Positions 40,343-50,939 of a stretch of DNA of 64,000 nt are shown here, piece by piece; position 1 is the stretch's first letter; every line of letters begins with the position of its first letter. The translations under genes and the position numbers were made by a program. The notes under the pieces were generated by a model that was not told where the DNA came from, ran no database searches, and worked only from the letters and a program-made list of their open reading frames with translations. Source of the stretch: Ceratotherium simum simum (lineage: Eukaryota > Chordata > Mammalia > Perissodactyla > Rhinocerotidae). The stretch is from NCBI RefSeq assembly GCF_000283155.1, contig NW_004454181.1:23513163-23577162 (forward strand), read 5' to 3'.

Positions 40343-41203
40343 TAACTGCACAAATAAACACAATGAAAACAAAGCAGTGTTATTAACTTCCAGAGATACT
40401 GCCATTTGCTAAACGCTCTGAGCTGGAGGCCTGCTGTGTAGGGAAAACAAAAATAAACAAAACAAACAAACCACCCACAACTCCACTTTATTCTAATACC
40501 ACCTCACTTCTTATCCTGACCACCCCTTCCTCTCCACTCTTCCCATCACTGAGTTTAAAACCAATGTTTTAGACTAGAGGCATACATTTTCATCTATTTA
40601 ACAGTATCTATTGAGCACCTACTATGTGCCTACTTACTGTACTACACTCTCTGCCTTCATGGAGTTCCATCTGGCAGAAGACATAGATGCTAATTAAATA
40701 AACGCAAAATATGCTAAATGCTACCCAAGGGAAAGTACAGACGCTACAGGAGCACCCAACAAGGGGAGCTAACCTCGTCACAGAAAGCCTCCTTGAGATA
40801 GTGAGGTGCGCAACAGGATCTGAGGGATAAACAGGAATTGAGAATGGGAGAGAAGAGTTCTAGGTAAAGGGACGGGAGACAGGGAAAAAGCAAGGGATCA
40901 TTGGTTAGAAGGTGTTCAGGAAAAAGAGCTACAAGTTGTGGTAATGAGAAGTGGTGGCCAGAGAGTGCTGGGTCCCATTTCTGATTCCAGAGGGGAGCAG
41001 TCTGGGCCAACAGCAAAATTGGAGGTGGACTTTGGGAATTGGAGTGGGAGGCAGACGTGAGTGAAGTAGATACTTGTTTAAGATGAAGAGGTCAAAGAAC
41101 TGAGAGGCTCAAGAGAAGGGTAGATCACCTGCGGGGATGGTGATGTCTCCCTAGGATCAAGGCAGCTAGGGTAGAAGATACTGGAAATAGAAAAGATGGA
41201 CTC

Positions 41204-41419
41204 GGGCCGGCCTGGTGGCTTAGTGGTTAGGTGCGCGCGCTCCGCCGCTGGTGGCCCAGGTTCGGATCCCGGGCGCGCACTGACGCACCGCTTCTCCGGC
41301 CATGCTGAGGCCGCGTCCCACATACAGCAATTAGAAGGATGTGCAGCTATGACATACAACTATCTACTGGGGCTTTGGGGAAAAAAAATAAATAAATAAA
41401 AATTATAAAAAAAAAAAAA
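41204..41419 (+). mobile_element. ERE1-type SINE (young)
   Basis: Starts GGGCCGGCCTGGTGGCTTAG, has B-box-like GGTTCGGATCC, and ends with AAATAAATAAATAAAA and poly(A). The 15-bp duplication AGAAAAGATGGACTC is at 41189-41203 and 41420-41434. Confidence 0.95.
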
Positions 41420-41639
41420 AGAAAAGATGGACTCACTCTCCTTGCTCTGAGATGCAAGAGCTTTGGGGGAATGAAGAGCCTCCACATGAGAGGGCTGTGG
41501 GGCAAGCAGTGTCCTGGCAGTGTTACTGCTGTGTGGAATCCCTTCTTCATGCAGCATCCCTGAGCCTCCTCTCTAGGCCTCGCTATTCCTCCCACATGGA
41601 TCCAGAGTATACCTGGATGCAGGCTGGCTATTCCCTAAC

Positions 41640-41815
41640 CCCCTGTAGCCCTCACCATTACCCTACTCACCTGGCTCTGGTATATGCTGCTCCGTACTGC
41701 AAGGCAGTCTACCCTATCTCACCTACAAGCCCCTTAAGCGCAGGGATTATATTTTTTATTGCTATACTTCATAACTAGCACATGCTCAATACATATTTAC
41801 CGATGGAGATTAGTT
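41640..41815 (+). mobile_element. L2-type 3' end
   Basis: AAGCCCCTTAAGCGCAGGGA followed by ACATGCTCAATACATATTTA resembles an L2 terminus. Confidence 0.5.
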
Positions 41816-42059
41816 TAAATTTGATAGCATATGTGATGGATCTTTGAAATTGAAGAATATTATGCAACAGGAATCATAATTATTCAAGCCAACATGCATT
41901 TACTAGCACTTATTACATTCTGAGACAAAGAGAGCCAATGCTAATAATCTCAAAAGACCTTAGAGGCATAAGGCATAAAGGCATTCCTTGAACCAACCCC
42001 CAACCCCTAAACTCTTCATTTACCATCTTGTCCTAGAAGGAATAAAAGACTACCAAGCC

Positions 42060-42250
42060 CAGAGTTTCCAAACCAGGTTGAATGTCAGAATCATCTAGAA
42101 AGCTTGTTAAAAATACAGATTCCTAGGTCCCATCCCAGACCTATGAATAAGAAGCTCTGGGTTTGGATCTTGGAATTTATGGTTTTCAATTATCTCCCTG
42201 GGTGATTCAGAGTCAGAGGGTCCATGGACTGGCATCTAGAGACCACTAAT
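42060..42250 (+). mobile_element. MER5A-type hAT MITE
   Basis: Contains GTCAGAATCATCTAGAAAGC, GATTCCTAGGTCCCATCCCA and GAAGCTCTGGG, in the family order. Ends are worn. Confidence 0.7.
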
Positions 42251-42389
42251 ATACTTTCTCATTTCCTCTACAACAGCCCTAATGGTGCTGCAGACTGAAC
42301 ACTCCAGTAAGAGAGAACTATCACTAACCTTCCATTCTGGATTTAGATTACCCTGAAACAGTATAATTACAGGCCTCTGATAAAGGCAA

Positions 42390-42645
42390 GGTAGCAGAGA
42401 GGTTCAGAGTACAGACTCTGGAACTGGATTTCCTAGATTCGAATCCTGACTCTGACTCTAACCAGCCTTGCAACTTTTATAACTGACTTAATCTCTCTGT
42501 GCCTCAGTCCTCTCATCTTTAAAACAGGGAAAATAATATACCTATTCTCATAGGACTATTATAAGGTCTGAATAAGACAGTGTATATAAAACAGAGTCTG
42601 CCAATAGGAATCACTGAATAAGCTCTATTTATTATTATTGTTGCC
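42390..42645 (+). mobile_element. MIR SINE, near full length
   Basis: GTACAGACTCTGGAACTGGA, GATTCGAATCCTGACTCTGA and AATCTCTCTGTGCCTCAGTC cover nearly the entire MIR. Confidence 0.82.
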
Positions 42646-43139
42646 TGTTCTTTCAGATATTGTGCTAAAATCTACACCTGATAGTAAAACCAATATTTAA
42701 GATAAATGAAACTCTTTTACTCAGAATACTATGCAACCATTTAAAAATCTTGGAGGGGGGAGGGGAAACACCATTACGTAACTTCAATCTTTAAATTTCA
42801 CATTTTTCTTTTTCTCATTGCAAATAAATATTTTGCAATAACATGGACCAAATAGGCATTGTAAACTGACCCTGGAGCCCAACCCCAATATGATGAATTG
42901 TTTCTGTGTATCCTGAGTTTGTGGTAAAGAACCTTTGTTGTGATCTATCTAGCTTAGCTTATGTTTCCCTTTTTTGAGCCCTGCCTCTATCTTCTCAGGC
43001 CCAGGAGGAAGTCAACCCATTGGTTGAACTAATCAGAAGCTTTGTTCTTGGTATTTGGAATTGAGACACTGTGGGTTAGGGCCATTTGAGGAAGAGAAGG
43101 CATATAGGGGCTGAGGCAGTCAGGTTTGGGCCACATATA

Positions 43140-43260
43140 GAGAGAAGCAGAAAGAAAGGACAACAGGGAGGGAGAAGGGAACGGGAGAGCAGTAACAGAG
43201 GAGAGAGGGGATGGGGAGGAGGAGTAGGAGGAGCACAGGGGAAGAGAAAGAGAGACTCCC
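43140..43260 (+). repeat. GA-rich low-complexity tract
   Basis: An almost pure purine run of about 120 bp on the plus strand. It generates spurious open frames on both strands. Confidence 0.75.
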
Positions 43261-44316
43261 ACAAGCTGCTCTGGCTCCTGACAGAATTCTACTTCCTGGC
43301 TCCAATATGACTTTTTATTTTTAAAGAAATAAACATATTTATTCAATTTTATTCAGAATTAAAACCACAAAAATGAAGACTGAATGTGCAAACAAAGAAG
43401 GAAATGGAGAAATAGGTAGGTAGGAGAAAAAAGATTAAGTTCAGCAGAAGTGATTGAACTGTGGCTGTGGCTCCCAGCAATCCTCATCATGGATCCACAA
43501 CTCCTCTCCTCCGTACACACTGGAGTTGGCAGACAAGTTGCCCACATGGCCAAGATTTGTGCTTCCTGTTCTGTACAGACACAGCCATTTGCCTCTACCA
43601 GAAGTTTAGAGAAACCTAGAAGACAGTGTCTAGAAAAATACTACGGACACCCTTAAACTGCTCTTAGGTCAAAGGTGGCAGAAGTAGCCTGGTACACCAA
43701 TTTTATGCGAGGAGAGCAACAGGTCCCATAACATCCTTATATGTCCAGTCAATTAGGCAGGCTTAGCCTGGACACTTCATAGTCATACCATGGGTATCCC
43801 AAACACAAAGGATTTCTAGTCCAAGCTACTAAGAGACACATCCATTTATAGATAAGAGGCTGTTGAGCAGTTGAGAGATAAAATACTGGCAAAGGTATGG
43901 GTCCAAGAAGGCAACACAAGCAGAAAAGAGAATGAGGGAATAAATTACTCTTGGGATCAGGATACTCTTATCTCCTCATACTAAATTTCCTTTTACTTAA
44001 GTCAGCATGAATTGGTTTCTGCTACTTGCAACAAAAACTACATTGACTCTGACTATTCTACTCATTCCGGAGTTAATGATTTGTAAATAGCTCAGCTAAA
44101 TCAGGGCCCATCATGCACAAGATGGAGTGCTGGGTACTGCAAGAGATGCTCAGGTGAATCAGAATACTGTCCCAGGCTCTCAGACATTTACAAACTAGCC
44201 TGGAAGACCAGCAAAAACAGCTAACTATATACAAGACAGTGTGAGAAGTACTGAAGAGAAGTATAATTGTGCTGTGAACGCAAAAGAGAAAGGAGGACTT
44301 TATAAATTTAAGGAAT

Positions 44317-44719
44317 GCCAGCCCTGTTGGTCTAGTAATTAAGATTCGGCGCTTTCACCACCATGGCCCAGGTTCAATTCCCAGTCAGGGAACCACACCA
44401 CCCCTCTGTCATATTGTGGCAGCTGTGTGTTGCTTCTATGCTGAAAGCTATGCCACTAGTATTTCAAATACCAGCAGGGTCACCCACGGTCGACAGATTT
44501 CAGTGGAGCTTCCAGACTAAGACAGACTGGGAAGAAGAACCCGGCGAGCCACTTCCAGAAAAAACTGGCCATGAAAACCCTATGTAGCAGTGGAGCATTG
44601 TCTGATACAGTGCTGGAAGATGAGAGGATGGCGCAAAAAGACCAGGCAGGGTTCCGCTCTGGTGTACACAGGGTCACTAGGAGTTGTAACTGACTCGACG
44701 GCACTAACAACAAAAAAAA
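44317..44719 (+). mobile_element. older composite tRNA-SINE of ERE type
   Basis: Starts GCCAGCCCTGTTGGTCTAG like the EREs but is about 400 bp long. Its 3' half ends GTAACTGACTCGACGGCAC followed by an AACAACAA tail. The target duplication is weak (AAATTTA on both sides). Confidence 0.7.
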
Positions 44720-45073
44720 TTTACTTGTAAGTTTGAGACTTCTCATAATAATATCACACCTGCTAGCCACAATGCAGCAGCTGACATTTGGAGGCCAAGA
44801 AGAAAGAGCCCAAAAAGGAAAACCAAAGTGCCACCTTTCTGTTAACAGTTCAAAAGGGCTATGCTATGCTTGTGGGTAAAGTTACTTGGTAGAATTTTTT
44901 AATATCTTTCTTCAGCATTAGCAAGAATAACAGAAAAGTATGATACTCAAATTTAATCCAACTCCTTTTTCATCTTTTAGGTATAGTAAAATGTAAGCTT
45001 TCCTAGGATTATGAACAGTCAGAAATGTAGATGATTTTACCCTACAGAACCATTCTGAATATTGGCTGTATTA

Positions 45074-45110
45074 TTAAGAAAAAAAAAGAAAGAAAGAAAA
45101 AAAGAAAAGT
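45074..45110 (+). repeat. A-rich (GAAA)n microsatellite
   Basis: A pure A/G stretch with AAAGAAAGAAAG units; no SINE is attached. Confidence 0.85.
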
Positions 45111-46129
45111 GCTAAGCTGTCATCCCTAACAGATTGCCTTGTTGCTGTTCCTGCCAACTTCTGAGAGAAGAAATATTTCTATTCTGTTCCAATTCTTATC
45201 ATAAGTAAATAAGGAAGTAATGTGGCTGATTTCCGTTCTCGTGGCTCAATATTAAGTTGGCTGAGGAAACTGCTGTTAGCAGAAATAGTTCTGGAATAAC
45301 TCAAAGGGAGGAAAAACAGTAATACCCAGATGGTATTGGTTTTCGCTCCAAGTATACTGGGACATTAATGCTTCATTCTCCATAATCAAATGTCTTCTAG
45401 GTGTATTTACAGCTCATCCACTCTTCTTTGCCTGCACTGTTACACTTGAAAAATAGAGAAGTCCCTCCAAACCTGGCACACAAACGGTCAAGGTGGCATT
45501 CTGAATTGGCACGGGGGAGAAAAAGCAAATGAAGAGCAGATTGTTAGCACTCTTCCATCCTTTGCAAAGTACAAACATAAAGCTGTTCTGCTTAATCCCT
45601 GTAATACTCAGCATTATTATAGGGATCTGAAACATAAAAAGGTTAGTAATATTCAAACAGAAATTACCAGTTTGAGGGCCATTCTCTGAAAAGTTTCTAA
45701 TTAAAATAGCCCTCATGCTCCCAATAGTATCTTGGAGCCATCACACACCTCATAACTGCATTTGGGCACTCAGCTCAAGCTTCAACATATTTTCTGGCAC
45801 ACCGAGAAACAACTTCCGTATTTATTGGAGTTTTGCTTTAAACCAAGATTATTTGTCATACCTGTGACTTTTATTCTTTTTGCCATAAGCCTTTGCTGAA
45901 GCTACTGGATGCAAATGACAAAGACACTGAGGTAACTTAGATTTATGATCTCCTTAACCATTTTTTTCTCTACAGTCTGAAAAATCCCCCAATGTTTCAA
46001 ACTCAGTATAACTAAAACAGAACTCCTCACTCTCACCCTGAGATTTAATTGTCCAGCATATACATAGCTTGGAGGATAGCCACACAATACAATTCTTTCA
46101 GTTTTCCAAGATCGAAGTATAAGATGGTC

Positions 46130-46670
46130 ATGGCTCTGTGGTTAGAAGCATGGACTCAAGTTAGAGTGTCTGATCCTATCCCTAGATGAAACTGTGAGCT
46201 CTCGAGGCCTTAGTTTTCACATTTATTGAATAAGGTTATTAACAGTAATGACCTCATAGGGTAGTTGTGAGTGTAGGGGATCAGAATCGGCCACCCCAAA
46301 ATGTGTCTTTCTGGTCAAGCAAACACATGTTTAACAAACATTTACATTTCCATCTCCATGTAAATTGCTTTCCTCCTCTTTGAAGACCCAAACCACTACC
46401 GCCATCATCCTCCTTTGTCTTTAGCTGAAGATAGTATTTGAGGTGGTGGTTTTGGCCACTCTGGTGAGTTGCTCAGTTTTCCTGGGTTTCTCTCACGTAT
46501 ACATGTTGTTAAACTTTGATTTTCTCCTGTTATTCCATCTCATGTCAATTTAGTTGTCAGACCAGCCAGAAGGACCTGGAGGGTAGAGGAATAGTCTTCC
46601 TCCCCTACATGAGCATCAGATGAACTAAAGAGGGTACATTATAAATACATGCTGCTGTTATTATTATTCC
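46130..46670 (+). mobile_element. MIR SINE split by the solo LTR at 46272-46609
   Basis: The left part runs from TGTGGTTAGAAGCATGGACT to CATAGGGTAGTTGTGAG. The right part continues TGAGCATCAGATGAACTAAA after the LTR. Confidence 0.68.
46272..46609 (+). mobile_element. solo LTR, family A copy 2 (338 bp, internally shorter)
   Basis: Begins TGTAGGGGATCAGAATCGGC and ends CCTCCCCTACA. A perfect 4-bp duplication TGAG is at 46268-46271 and 46610-46613. It lacks about 210 bp present near the 5' part of the copy at 29067. It is inserted inside a MIR. Confidence 0.8.
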
Positions 46671-47109
46671 ACCTCCTAGATGTTCTTCAATTAAGTCCTA
46701 CTGTCCCTGCCTTAGGATACAGTCCTGTTGCCTTACCTGGGTACTACACTATCCTTTTAATTTCTAAATGGGTCTCCTTAACTCTGACTATACCCCTTTG
46801 ACGTCACAAACACTGCTCCTCTCAGAATTGGTCCTGAACACAAACCCAAGAAAGTCAAGGGGATTTTAAAATCTATTGGTGATTTTTCACTGCCTATAGG
46901 ATAAGCTTCAAATTTTAGGCTGGCATTCATAATTCTCCAGGAATAGACTCAGGTGGCAGAACAGAAGTAGCTAGATGGAGCCTAGCAGTGCCTGTATGCA
47001 CAATAATTGTTTGCTGGAGGAATGAATGGATTCAGAAGTCTGGTCTTTGGTTACACCTCTGTCACTAATTAGCTCTGATCTCTAGTGGTCTTAGTTTCCT
47101 CATCTACAG

Positions 47110-47570
47110 GCTGATTATCATTATCATTCCTTTCTTTGCTTAAATCCTATAATCCTCCCAGCTCCCCTGTCATGGCTCAAAGCCTTAACTACACTTGTTT
47201 TACTCTCTATTCCCTCCAAGTAACTTTTCACTTTTAAATTCTGGCTCTAGTTGTTCCTTTTGTTTGAAACTTCCTGCCCCGCCCCATCAAAACCTTCCTG
47301 TGGAAATTCCACCCTCTCTACAGTACCCAACTCGAATTTTACATTGTTCAAGAAGCCTTCTCACCTAAAATCTCATCTCTACCCTCTTAATTTTGGATCA
47401 ATTTCTTTTGCTCTGTCAGGCCCCTAGCACACTGAGAGTACTCGACTGTAAGACTTATCAGTTTCCCTCTTTATCAGTTATCTATCCATCCAAAAAACTG
47501 TAAGCTAACAGATGACAGAGTCTAAAAACTTTCACAGTCCTTTGCATAGAACTGATTTAACATTTTGAAT
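47110..47570 (+). mobile_element. L2 LINE fragment
   Basis: TTTGTTTGAAACTTCCTGCC, GTGGAAATTCCACCCTCTCT and TTCAAGAAGCCTTCTCACCT are in L2 order. Confidence 0.65.
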
Positions 47571-47744
47571 TCAGAACTCATCAACTTGGTAGCCAGCAAG
47601 GTACCTGCTACAAACTTCTTATTGACTTTCCAGAGTCTCAGGCTCTTGAAACTGTTAATGGAGATATTTGAAGATATGGAAACATAAGTTCTTAAATTTT
47701 AGTGGGCAAAACACTCTAGAGTGAATTTGACCTATAACTGGTTT

Positions 47745-47905
47745 CCTCAAACTGCAATTTTAGATCACTAAGATCAAATTAATCTATAGCGCTTGTTAAA
47801 GATGCAGATTTCTTGGCCCCACTCAAGCTTACTGATTTCTCTAAGGGCCAGGCCTGGGCATCTGCATTTTTAATGTGCATATAGTTTTAATAACTTACAA
47901 ATCGA
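47745..47905 (+). mobile_element. MER5-type MITE, degraded
   Basis: The segment with GCTTGTTAAAGATGCAGATT and CCAGGCCTGGGCATCTGCAT resembles MER5. It lies immediately before the hAT-like element at 47945. Confidence 0.55.
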
Positions 47906-47944
47906 GCCCACATTTCTTTCGATTGTCATAACAATATTGTAATT

Positions 47945-48427
47945 CAGCAATTCTCAAAGTGTGGTACAGGGTCCTCTGGGGATCCCTGAGGCCTTTTCAA
48001 AATGATTTTGACAATAATAGGACATTACTTGCCTTTTTCACTCTTATTCTCACACAATATGGTGCAATTTTCCAGGGGCTACATGATGAGTGATATGACC
48101 AGAGAATGAATGCAGAAGGAGATATGGGACTCTAGCTGCCTTCTATTACACCAGATATTAAAGTGACTTGTAAAAATGCAAAATAATGCCAGTCTTCTTG
48201 ATAATTTTTTGTTTTCGAAAATATTCTTCATAGAAATGCTATTTATATTAACATGTAATGAGTTTATCATTTAAAATAAATTAATAACTTTTGTGAAAGT
48301 TCTGTTTTGATATCTAAAGTGGTAAATATCGATAGATATAACCCACACAAACAAAAACTCCTTGACGTTCTCAATAAGTTTTAAAAGTGTAAAGGGATCC
48401 TAAGACCCGAAAATTTGAGAATTGCTG
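47945..48427 (+). mobile_element. full-length hAT-like non-autonomous DNA transposon
   Basis: The ends CAGCAATTCTCAAA and TTTGAGAATTGCTG form a 14-bp perfect inverted pair at 47945-47958 and 48414-48427. The 483 bp between them have no coding capacity. The 8-bp flanks are not convincingly duplicated. Confidence 0.72.
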
Positions 48428-48929
48428 CTATATTTATTATTAGCAGCATTTTAAGGATAAGATTAAGACACAGTTAAGTGGCTTACCGAGATTCCATACT
48501 TAAACCCCAAATTCTATGCACTTTCCATTACAACAGAAAATCAGAGGAAATTACCTATTTTACACTTATACAGTTCTTTGGAATAGGCATTTTTAAGAAG
48601 CTCCCAGGTGACACTGATGCCCCTAAATTTAGAGAACCACCATCAAATGCAAGGGAAACTATCTGAAGGGTTTTAGGAAGTGACAATCATTATACGTAGA
48701 CATTAAAGATGATAATTCTGAAGGCATTAAATGGAGTTGGAATACTTGGATTCTTAAAAGGCCAAGCTCTTACACCTCTCTGGGACTTCACTTTTCACAT
48801 CTGTACAATGAGCGTGTCTCCAATGCCTTTCTGGCTGTCAGTCTGGGTTTCATGTGCTCCCACTGCTCAAGGGCAACTGAAGAGATGCATCTTTCTGATA
48901 AGGGGTCAGCAGTTATCTTAACGTCATAA

Positions 48930-49410
48930 ATCAGAGCATGTCACTCTTCTGCATAGAAACTTTCAATCGTTTTCCACTGCTTTCCAGATAAAAGTCAAAC
49001 TCCTTGTCCTGGCTCACAGACCCTACAAGATCTGGCCTGTTTAGGTCTCTGGCCTCATCTTCCTCTTTTTTGCTGCAGCCACAGCGTCCTTTTTTCTTTT
49101 CCTTCACCTTGCTAAGCTTGTTCCCACTATAAGGCCTTTGCACTTGCTATTCCTTCTGCCTCGAATGCAATTCTCCAGACCTTCATAAGGCTTACTCTCC
49201 CTCTTCGTTCTGTCACGTTATCCTCTTTAATTTTTTTTAAAGCACTCACTACCATCTTAGGTAATGGTGTTTGTTGACTTGTTTATGTCGGCCTCGCTCA
49301 CTAGAATGTCAACTACTTGAGAGCAGGGCTACAGTCGTCTTGTAAACCGCTGTGTCCCAGGCGCACAGGGTTGTGCCCGGCAGGTAGTTGGCGCTCAGTA
49401 AATGTACCAT
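48930..49410 (+). mobile_element. L2 LINE 3' fragment abutting the CpG island
   Basis: Contains GACCCTACAAGATCTGGCCT, GGCCTTTGCACTTGCTATTC, a TACTTGAGAGCAGGGCTACA block and GTTGGCGCTCAGTAAATG, a near-complete L2 3' order. It ends at the left edge of the divergent promoter. Confidence 0.78.
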
Positions 49411-49560
49411 GTCCGAACTCCCGCAGCTCAGGCCAGGCCTGCAAAAGGACCGCGGACATCCTAGCCTCCTTCACGTCAGACCCTGACCCACCGACTCGAA
49501 ACCACGCCTCAGCACCCCGTGAACCTCCCTCGCAAAGACACGGTTCGAGCCTTCACTCAC

Positions 49561-49603
49561 CGCACCCACACCGGCCTCCTTCCTGCCGGAGCCGCGACTT
49601 GAC
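49561..49603 (-). other. MFAP3: candidate non-coding exon 1 of MFAP3
   Basis: On the minus strand a strong donor GGTGCG|GTGAGTGAAGG falls inside the CpG island, giving a last exonic base at 49561. The transcription start is not determinable. I place it just short of the ETS motif at 49604. The spacing fits the known tight head-to-head arrangement with FAM114A2. Confidence 0.4.
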
Positions 49604-49612
49604 CCGGAAGTG
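49604..49612 (+). promoter_or_regulatory. ETS/GABP-type site
   Basis: CCGGAAGTG is a perfect match to the ETS core with favourable flanks. It lies between the two candidate first-exon donors and is a common core element of divergent housekeeping promoters. Confidence 0.55.
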
Positions 49613-49662
49613 CTCTCGGGCAGGCGAGGCCGCCTCCTCACTGAAGGAGTGCTTCCGGGGCG
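49613..49662 (+). other. FAM114A2: candidate non-coding exon 1 of FAM114A2
   Basis: A strong plus-strand donor GGGGCG|GTAAGAGCGG ends a candidate exon at 49662. An alternative GGCG|GTGAGA lies about 24 bp further on (last base about 49686). The start of transcription is inferred only from the promoter geometry. Confidence 0.4.
49652..49658 (-). promoter_or_regulatory. second ETS-type site, opposite orientation
   Basis: CTTCCGG on the plus strand is CCGGAAG on the minus strand. With the site at 49604 it forms a near-inverted pair about 40 bp apart. Confidence 0.4.
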
Positions 49663-50059
49663 GTAAGAGCGGCTCGTCGGCGGCGGTGAGAGTGGCGGCC
49701 GGTTGCGTGCTGGACTTCCCGGGAGGAGGGAGCGGGGTGCGGGGGCCCGGGGCCAGCCCCGGCAGCCCAGGTCTCTGGGGAGGGGGAGGAGGTGGCCTGG
49801 GGCTGGGCGGCCGACGCGCACGGCCGGACGCGGAGGCTGTGAAAGCTCTTTGGTTATTGAAGCGCTACGTTTGTGTGACGACTTCTCGTCGTTGTCTGCG
49901 TGGGAGAGTTTAGGAGCGCATGTTTACGCGAGGCCCGTATGGGACTTGTTCCTGTGTGTGGGAAGAAGTGAGAGCGCATGCTTGTTTGTGTAGAGACAGC
50001 CGTGTTAATAACGATCGTTATGACACAAACACCCAACACCTCGAGTGCTGAGAGCAGCT

Positions 50060-50265
50060 GTTACCCCGGAGAGGTTATGTGCCGGGCTCTGCTCCAAGCC
50101 CCTCACACAGATCGTGTCGTTGAATCTCTATAGGCGCCCTGTCAAGTAGGCGTTACCAGCCCCGTGTCACAGGTGAGGACACTTCCTCACAATTACTGTA
50201 GGACAGAGTTGGAAGAAAGTCAGTCTAACTCCAGAGCCCGTGCTCTTAGCTTCTAAGCTAAGCCG
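50060..50265 (-). mobile_element. MIR SINE next to the CpG island
   Basis: TATGTGCCGGGCTCTGCTCC, GTGTCACAGGTGAGGACACT and AGCCCGTGCTCTTAGCTTCT fit reverse MIR. It retains several CpGs, as expected beside an unmethylated island. Confidence 0.7.
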
Positions 50266-50314
50266 CCTTTCGTTTTGGTAACTGTGACTGGAAGTTCCCA
50301 AAGAAAATGGGTGA

Positions 50315-50342
50315 AAGTATATATGTATGTGTGTGTGTGTAC
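50315..50342 (+). repeat. (GT)n microsatellite
   Basis: TATATATGTATGTGTGTGTG followed by TGTACA, in FAM114A2 intron 1. Confidence 0.8.
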
Positions 50343-50939
50343 ATTTTTATTTTAAACATATGACTCTGCCATTTAGTTTTACTTGTAATGTTCTAGTTTT
50401 TGGAGTCTTTCTCCTCCAATTTTGAAAATAACACACACTGACTACAGAATACTTGGCAAAATTAACAAAGATGTGAAACAGTGCAATTCCAGGTCTCTGA
50501 TATTTATTCCCCCCCCTTTTTTTGCCTTTCCTGCTATATTATTAATTCATTGAGAGTGGGAATGGTACAGCCATTCTAATAATGAAAGTAATGATAATGA
50601 TGGCAATGATAATATAAACAGCTACCACCACAAAGAAGTCTCTTCTCACCTAGCTCAAATGTCTAGCACATTCTAGATGCTCATTAAATCATCGTTGCAC
50701 GAATGAAAAAATAGAGATAACCAATATTTAATATGTTGGAGTATGTTCTTCCAGTCTTTTATAAAATTATGTGAGTTATTTATGTAATATGTGTATTATA
50801 TATTCTATATATATTATGCTATATATAAAGTATTATTTTATTATTGTGTATTATGACTTGGAGAGAGCATAAAGAGAGTGAAATGATAGTGCAAAAAAGT
50901 ACATATCTATTCAGCTACACAAAACATTGATTGAACTTC

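Larger units (their letters stand above)
37940..49560 (-). other. MFAP3: MFAP3 intron 1
   Basis: This is the stretch between the candidate first-exon donor (GTGAGT on the minus strand, starting at 49560) and the start-codon exon. It holds three ERE-type SINEs, MIR, L2 and MER5 remnants, a Tigger-like MITE, a hAT-like element and a solo LTR, all listed separately. No additional exon is supported. Confidence 0.6.
49370..49850. promoter_or_regulatory. CpG island, divergent MFAP3/FAM114A2 promoter
   Basis: The segment is strikingly GC-rich and CpG-dense in an otherwise AT-rich region. It sits between the two genes' first coding exons, which lie on opposite strands. There is no TATA box. It contains a consensus ETS/GABP-type site at 49604-49612, an opposite-strand one at 49652-49658, and GC-box-like G runs at 49775-49810. 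Good splice donors face outward on both strands (minus at 49560, plus at 49663 or 49687). In human, MFAP3 and FAM114A2 are known head-to-head neighbours. Confidence 0.85.

Noticed and set aside
43029..43346. overlapping open frames on both strands around 43.1-43.3 kb
   Set aside because: Produced by a GA-rich low-complexity tract with repetitive Ser/Pro/Leu or Arg/Gly/Glu products.
49317..49913. 198-codon plus-strand open frame through the CpG island
   Set aside because: Low stop-codon density is expected in GC-rich DNA. The product is Pro/Arg/Gly-rich without family resemblance and crosses the promoter and both candidate first exons.
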